DNA of 17,074 bases. Source: an uncultured Bacteroidales bacterium. Its GTDB lineage: Bacteria > Bacteroidota > Bacteroidia > Bacteroidales > Paludibacteraceae. Shown piece by piece: positions 15,106 through 17,074 of this stretch. The DNA lies in NCBI GenBank assembly GCA_937910305.1, contig CALEPS010000007.1:1-17074 (forward strand). Reading direction: 5' to 3'. Within the stretch, counting starts at the first letter, position 1. Every line of letters starts with the position of its first letter. A program made the position numbers and the translations under genes. The notes below the pieces were generated by a model. That model had not been told where the DNA came from and did not search any database. It worked only from the letters and a program-made list of their open reading frames with translations.

Positions 15106-16660
15106 GTCGCGAATTGGGGTGCATGTGCACTCCGAGTATTATCTCCGAACAGTCGTATTCCTTGAAAGCATGCTTGATGCCGTTGCCTATGTTGGTAGCG
15201 AGGCGCACCTGCGTCTGTATCCTCACGTCGGCGGCATTGGCGGTCTGGGTGACGTGCTCCAGCAGTTGCTGCCCCTTGCGCTGGTTCTGCTCCACGTCGT
15301 CATCGTCATAGACCACGTTGAGGGCTATCAGACCGCGGTTGAGCTCACGGTTGCGCATCATGATGGCGAGATGCATGAGGGTGTCGCACGTCTCGGGATA
15401 TTTCACCGGGATGAGTATCTTCTCGTCATCGAAGCTGTCGGAGAAGCGCTGCTTGTCGCTCAGTTTGCTCTCCTCCTCCTTGAGCACCAGCGCCTTGGCA
15501 GAGCTCTCGGTGGTGATGGTGGAGATGATGCAGGTGAGGAGTATCATGGTGACGATACCGTTCATCATGCCGTCATCGACCAGATAGCCGCCGTCTGGCA
15601 GGGCTATCTTGACACCTATCATAGCCATCGCGATACTTCCTGCCGCATGGGCTGAGGTGAGACCGAACATGAGGTGACCCTCCAGCCACGACATCTTGAA
15701 GCCTATGCAGGAGATGTATGCCGCCAGCGCCTTGCCTATGGTGCCCACTACGGCTATCACCATAACGATGAAAAGCACTTCGGGCATGAGGAGCAGACGA
15801 ATATTGATGAGCATACCCACACCGATAAGGAAATAGGGTATGAAAAGTGCGTTGCCGATGAACTCTATGCGGTTCATGAGGGGCGACATGATGGGGATGA
15901 AGCGGTTGAGGATGAGTCCGCTGAGGAAGGCGCCGAGCACTCCCTCGAGACCTATCAGCTCACAGCAGGCGGCACTCATGAACATCATCGCCATGACGAA
16001 GATATACTGCATGACGGAGTCGCTGTAGCGGCGCAGGAAGAGTCGCGTAAGGCGCGGTATGACGTAGAGCATGGCGGCACAGTAGCCCACGAGCTTCACA
16101 AAGAACAATGGCCAGAAATACCACTCGCCGCCGCCTTCGCCCCCCATGCCGACGACAGCCGCCACCACCACCAGCGAGGTGAAGAGCGAGAGCATGGAGG
16201 CTCCCACGGAGAGCGTGGTGACATGGTGCTTCTGCAAGCCGTAGCGCGCCACTATGGGGTAGGCTATGAGGGTGTTTGACGCCATGATACACGCCAGAAG
16301 CGTAGTTGCCAAGGGACTGTAGTGGAGGATGCTGATGCCTGCCACGTAGGTGATGCAGAAAGGCACAAGGAAGGTGAGCATGCCGAAGATGCCCACGTCG
16401 CGCAGGTTTTTCTTCAGTCCCTCAAGGTCCATCTCTATGCCGGCAAGGAAGATGATGTAGAGCAGTCCCACACGTCCGAAAAGCTCAAATGACGAGTCGC
16501 GCTCAAGGATGTTGAGCCCGTAGCGACCTATGATGACACCAGCCAGCACCATGCCTATGATATGCGGGATGCGCAACTTGCTCATCACTATGGGGGCAAT
16601 GAGTATTATGATGAGCACAACGAAGAATGCTATCGTAGGACTGGTGATGGGTAGATACAT
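15077..16660 (-). CDS. Cation:proton antiporter (CPA2) with UspA-like domain, C-terminally truncated
   Basis: This inner-membrane Na+/H+ or K+/H+ antiporter of the KefB/CPA2 type has about a dozen membrane helices. It opens with MYLPITSPTIAFFVV and LRIPHIIGMVLAGVIIGRYG, and the cation-site region includes FLAGIEMDLEG. The start is placed at ATG 16660. The frame extends to a TTG at 16738, but a promoter box lies at 16692-16685, inside that extension. After the last helices comes a soluble UspA-like domain beginning EKILIPVKYPE. Relatives run on for roughly 200 more residues. Here family-like sequence stops at CSEIILGVHMHP, and a dozen unrelated residues (NSRRVFWHGYSD) lead to a stop. The break coincides with the broken start of the discoidin-domain gene. 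This gene's GC content is clearly higher than that of the genes to its left. Confidence 0.88.
   Translation of the reverse strand: MYLPITSPTIAFFVVLIIILIAPIVMSKLRIPHIIGMVLAGVIIGRYGLNILERDSSFELFGRVGLLYIIFLAGIEMDLEGLKKNLRDVGIFGMLTFLVPFCITYVAGISILHYSPLATTLLACIMASNTLIAYPIVARYGLQKHHVTTLSVGASMLSLFTSLVVVAAVVGMGGEGGGEWYFWPLFFVKLVGYCAAMLYVIPRLTRLFLRRYSDSVMQYIFVMAMMFMSAACCELIGLEGVLGAFLSGLILNRFIPIMSPLMNRIEFIGNALFIPYFLIGVGMLINIRLLLMPEVLFIVMVIAVVGTIGKALAAYISCIGFKMSWLEGHLMFGLTSAHAAGSIAMAMIGVKIALPDGGYLVDDGMMNGIVTMILLTCIISTITTESSAKALVLKEEESKLSDKQRFSDSFDDEKILIPVKYPETCDTLMHLAIMMRNRELNRGLIALNVVYDDDDVEQNQRKGQQLLEHVTQTANAADVRIQTQVRLATNIGNGIKHAFKEYDCSEIILGVHMHPNSRRVFWHGYSD
15106..15118. other. Junction between two unrelated loci
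   Basis: Reading leftward, the antiporter's family sequence ends at about 15,118. The reading frame of the discoidin protein is recognisable from about 15,105. Both genes are broken at the same spot. Composition changes here too: a hand count gives 39/60 G+C for line 16021-16080 against 29/60 for line 5521-5580. No target-site duplication, transposase or integrase is seen. A chimeric join or a deletion fusion are both possible. Confidence 0.75.
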
Positions 16661-16684
16661 TGTAATTTTGCCGAAAATCTGATG

Positions 16685-16692
16685 CAAAGGTA
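16685..16692 (-). promoter_or_regulatory. -7 box of the antiporter promoter
   Basis: The minus strand reads TACCTTTG, a perfect TAnnTTTG. It lies 25 bases before the ATG at 16660. I did not find a good TTTG at the proper -33 distance. It also argues against the TTG start at 16738. Confidence 0.5.
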
Positions 16693-16713
16693 CTAAAAAG
16701 TCGAAAGATGAGA

Positions 16714-16730
16714 GTTGAAAGTTGAAAGTT
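16714..16730. repeat. Short tandem GTTGAAA repeat
   Basis: GTTGAAA occurs twice in tandem (16714-16720 and 16721-16727), followed by a third partial GTT. It lies in the divergent region between the antiporter and asd. No function is evident. Confidence 0.5.
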
Positions 16731-16765
16731 TTTTTCAAAAGCTATGCAATTTCACATTTTTTTTG

Positions 16766-16773
16766 TACTTTTG
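16766..16773 (+). promoter_or_regulatory. -7 box of the asd promoter
   Basis: TACTTTTG matches TAnnTTTG exactly. It lies 36 bases before the asd ATG, after a run of eight T's. The -33 region shows no clear TTTG. Confidence 0.55.
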
Positions 16774-16809
16774 CAAGCAAAACGATAACAACAAACAACT
16801 AAAAAAGAA

Positions 16810-17074
16810 ATGAAAGTAGCAATTGTTGGCGCATCAGGCGCCGTAGGACAGGAATTTCTCCGCGTCCTCGATGAAAGAAATTTCCCTCTCGATGAGTTGG
16901 TGCTGTTTGGCTCACAGCGCTCAGCAGGTACTAAATATACATTCCGCGGCAAGGAGTATGAAGTGAAGCTGCTGCAACACAACGACGACTTCAAGGATGT
17001 TGACATAGCCTTCACATCGGCTGGCGCAGGAACGTCGAAGGAGCTCCGCTTCCTGCATACGCATGGAGTGTCAC
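16810..17074 (+). CDS. asd: Aspartate-semialdehyde dehydrogenase, N-terminal part (3' end outside window)
   Basis: Asd reduces beta-aspartyl phosphate to aspartate semialdehyde with NADPH. The product feeds lysine and diaminopimelate, threonine and methionine synthesis. The first 88 residues are visible. They begin MKVAIVGASGAVGQEFLRVL, which includes the GASGAVG dinucleotide-binding loop. The FGSQRSAGTKY stretch that binds the NADP phosphate and the SAGAGTSKE segment follow. The catalytic Cys and His lie beyond the window edge. The ATG at 16810 follows an A-rich leader typical of Bacteroidetes, with no Shine-Dalgarno. It is divergent from the antiporter. The sequence looks Prevotella-like to me, but this is from memory. 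Confidence 0.95.
   Translation, partial: MKVAIVGASGAVGQEFLRVLDERNFPLDELVLFGSQRSAGTKYTFRGKEYEVKLLQHNDDFKDVDIAFTSAGAGTSKELRFLHTHGVS

Noticed and set aside
15108..15120. GCGAATTGGG near the junction, similar to cloning-vector sequence beside a T7 promoter
   Set aside because: Only about ten bases match, no further vector sequence follows, and such a match can occur by chance. It is not evidence of a vector by itself.
14909..16279. Plus-strand open frames opposite the discoidin and antiporter genes (for example 14909-15655 and 15674-16279)
   Set aside because: They are antisense to well-supported genes, and one crosses the junction. Their composition (His/Glu/Asp-rich) is a typical mirror of hydrophobic codons.
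16661..16738. Longer antiporter starting at TTG 16738
   Set aside because: The added residues are not part of the family's start, a -7 box lies inside this stretch, and ATG 16660 begins the conserved N-terminus.
1..17074. tRNA, rRNA, CRISPR array, transposase or phage genes
   Set aside because: I looked through both strands by eye and saw no cloverleaf, regular spacer array or mobile-element protein. A covariance-model search was not possible here.

Overview
The window looks like Bacteroidales DNA. It carries YidC, a DUF4293 protein opening with MIQRIQT, a LytTR regulator, and promoter boxes of the Bacteroidetes type (TTTG, about 20 bases, TAnnTTTG). Start codons mostly lack Shine-Dalgarno sequences, and several starts are TTG or GTG. 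No tRNA, rRNA, CRISPR array or insertion sequence was seen. The genes at positions 1 to about 15,106 fit an uncultured gut- or rumen-type Bacteroidales. The last 2 kb look more like Prevotellaceae.

Layout. (1) 1-2199: the 3' end of yidC, a short SGNH-hydrolase-like gene converging on it, a 353-base divergent intergenic region, and a membrane-anchored LytTR regulator. The LytTR gene is preceded by a striking set of GTGACNAAAA repeats. (2) 10432-2216, minus strand: a tightly packed run of fumarase (fum), degenerate M23-like envelope protein, dxr, rseP, WlbB-type acetyltransferase, DUF4293 protein, mscS-type channel and rlmN. Gaps run from a 7-base overlap to 27 bases. It is probably one long operon, with a good promoter upstream of fum. 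Its theme is envelope biogenesis and homeostasis plus two housekeeping enzymes. (3) 11028-10531: a small secreted Spy/CpxP-like protein with a Cys/His-rich tail, followed by a clear intrinsic terminator. (4) 15105-11088: a carbohydrate locus with a GH30-CE1 fusion lipoprotein and, upstream, the C-terminal part of a large secreted protein with two discoidin (F5/8 type C) domains. (5) 15077-16660 and 16810-17074: a cation:proton antiporter on the minus strand and, divergently, the start of asd.

The most important structural point is at about 15,106-15,118. The antiporter loses its C-terminal part there, and the discoidin-domain protein loses its N-terminal part at the same place. Base composition also shifts sharply. 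This is either a chimeric join (assembly or cloning) or a real deletion or rearrangement that fused two loci. Gene order across this point should not be trusted until it is checked.

The best candidate for new biology is the LytTR locus. Its upstream region has four direct 10-base repeats, three of them 21 and 20 bases apart, plus one inverted copy, just before an unusually strong Shine-Dalgarno. The same array abuts a consensus promoter facing the SGNH-like gene. Other points of interest are the GH30-CE1 fusion, the catalytically degenerate M23 domain and the Cys/His tail of the Spy-like protein.
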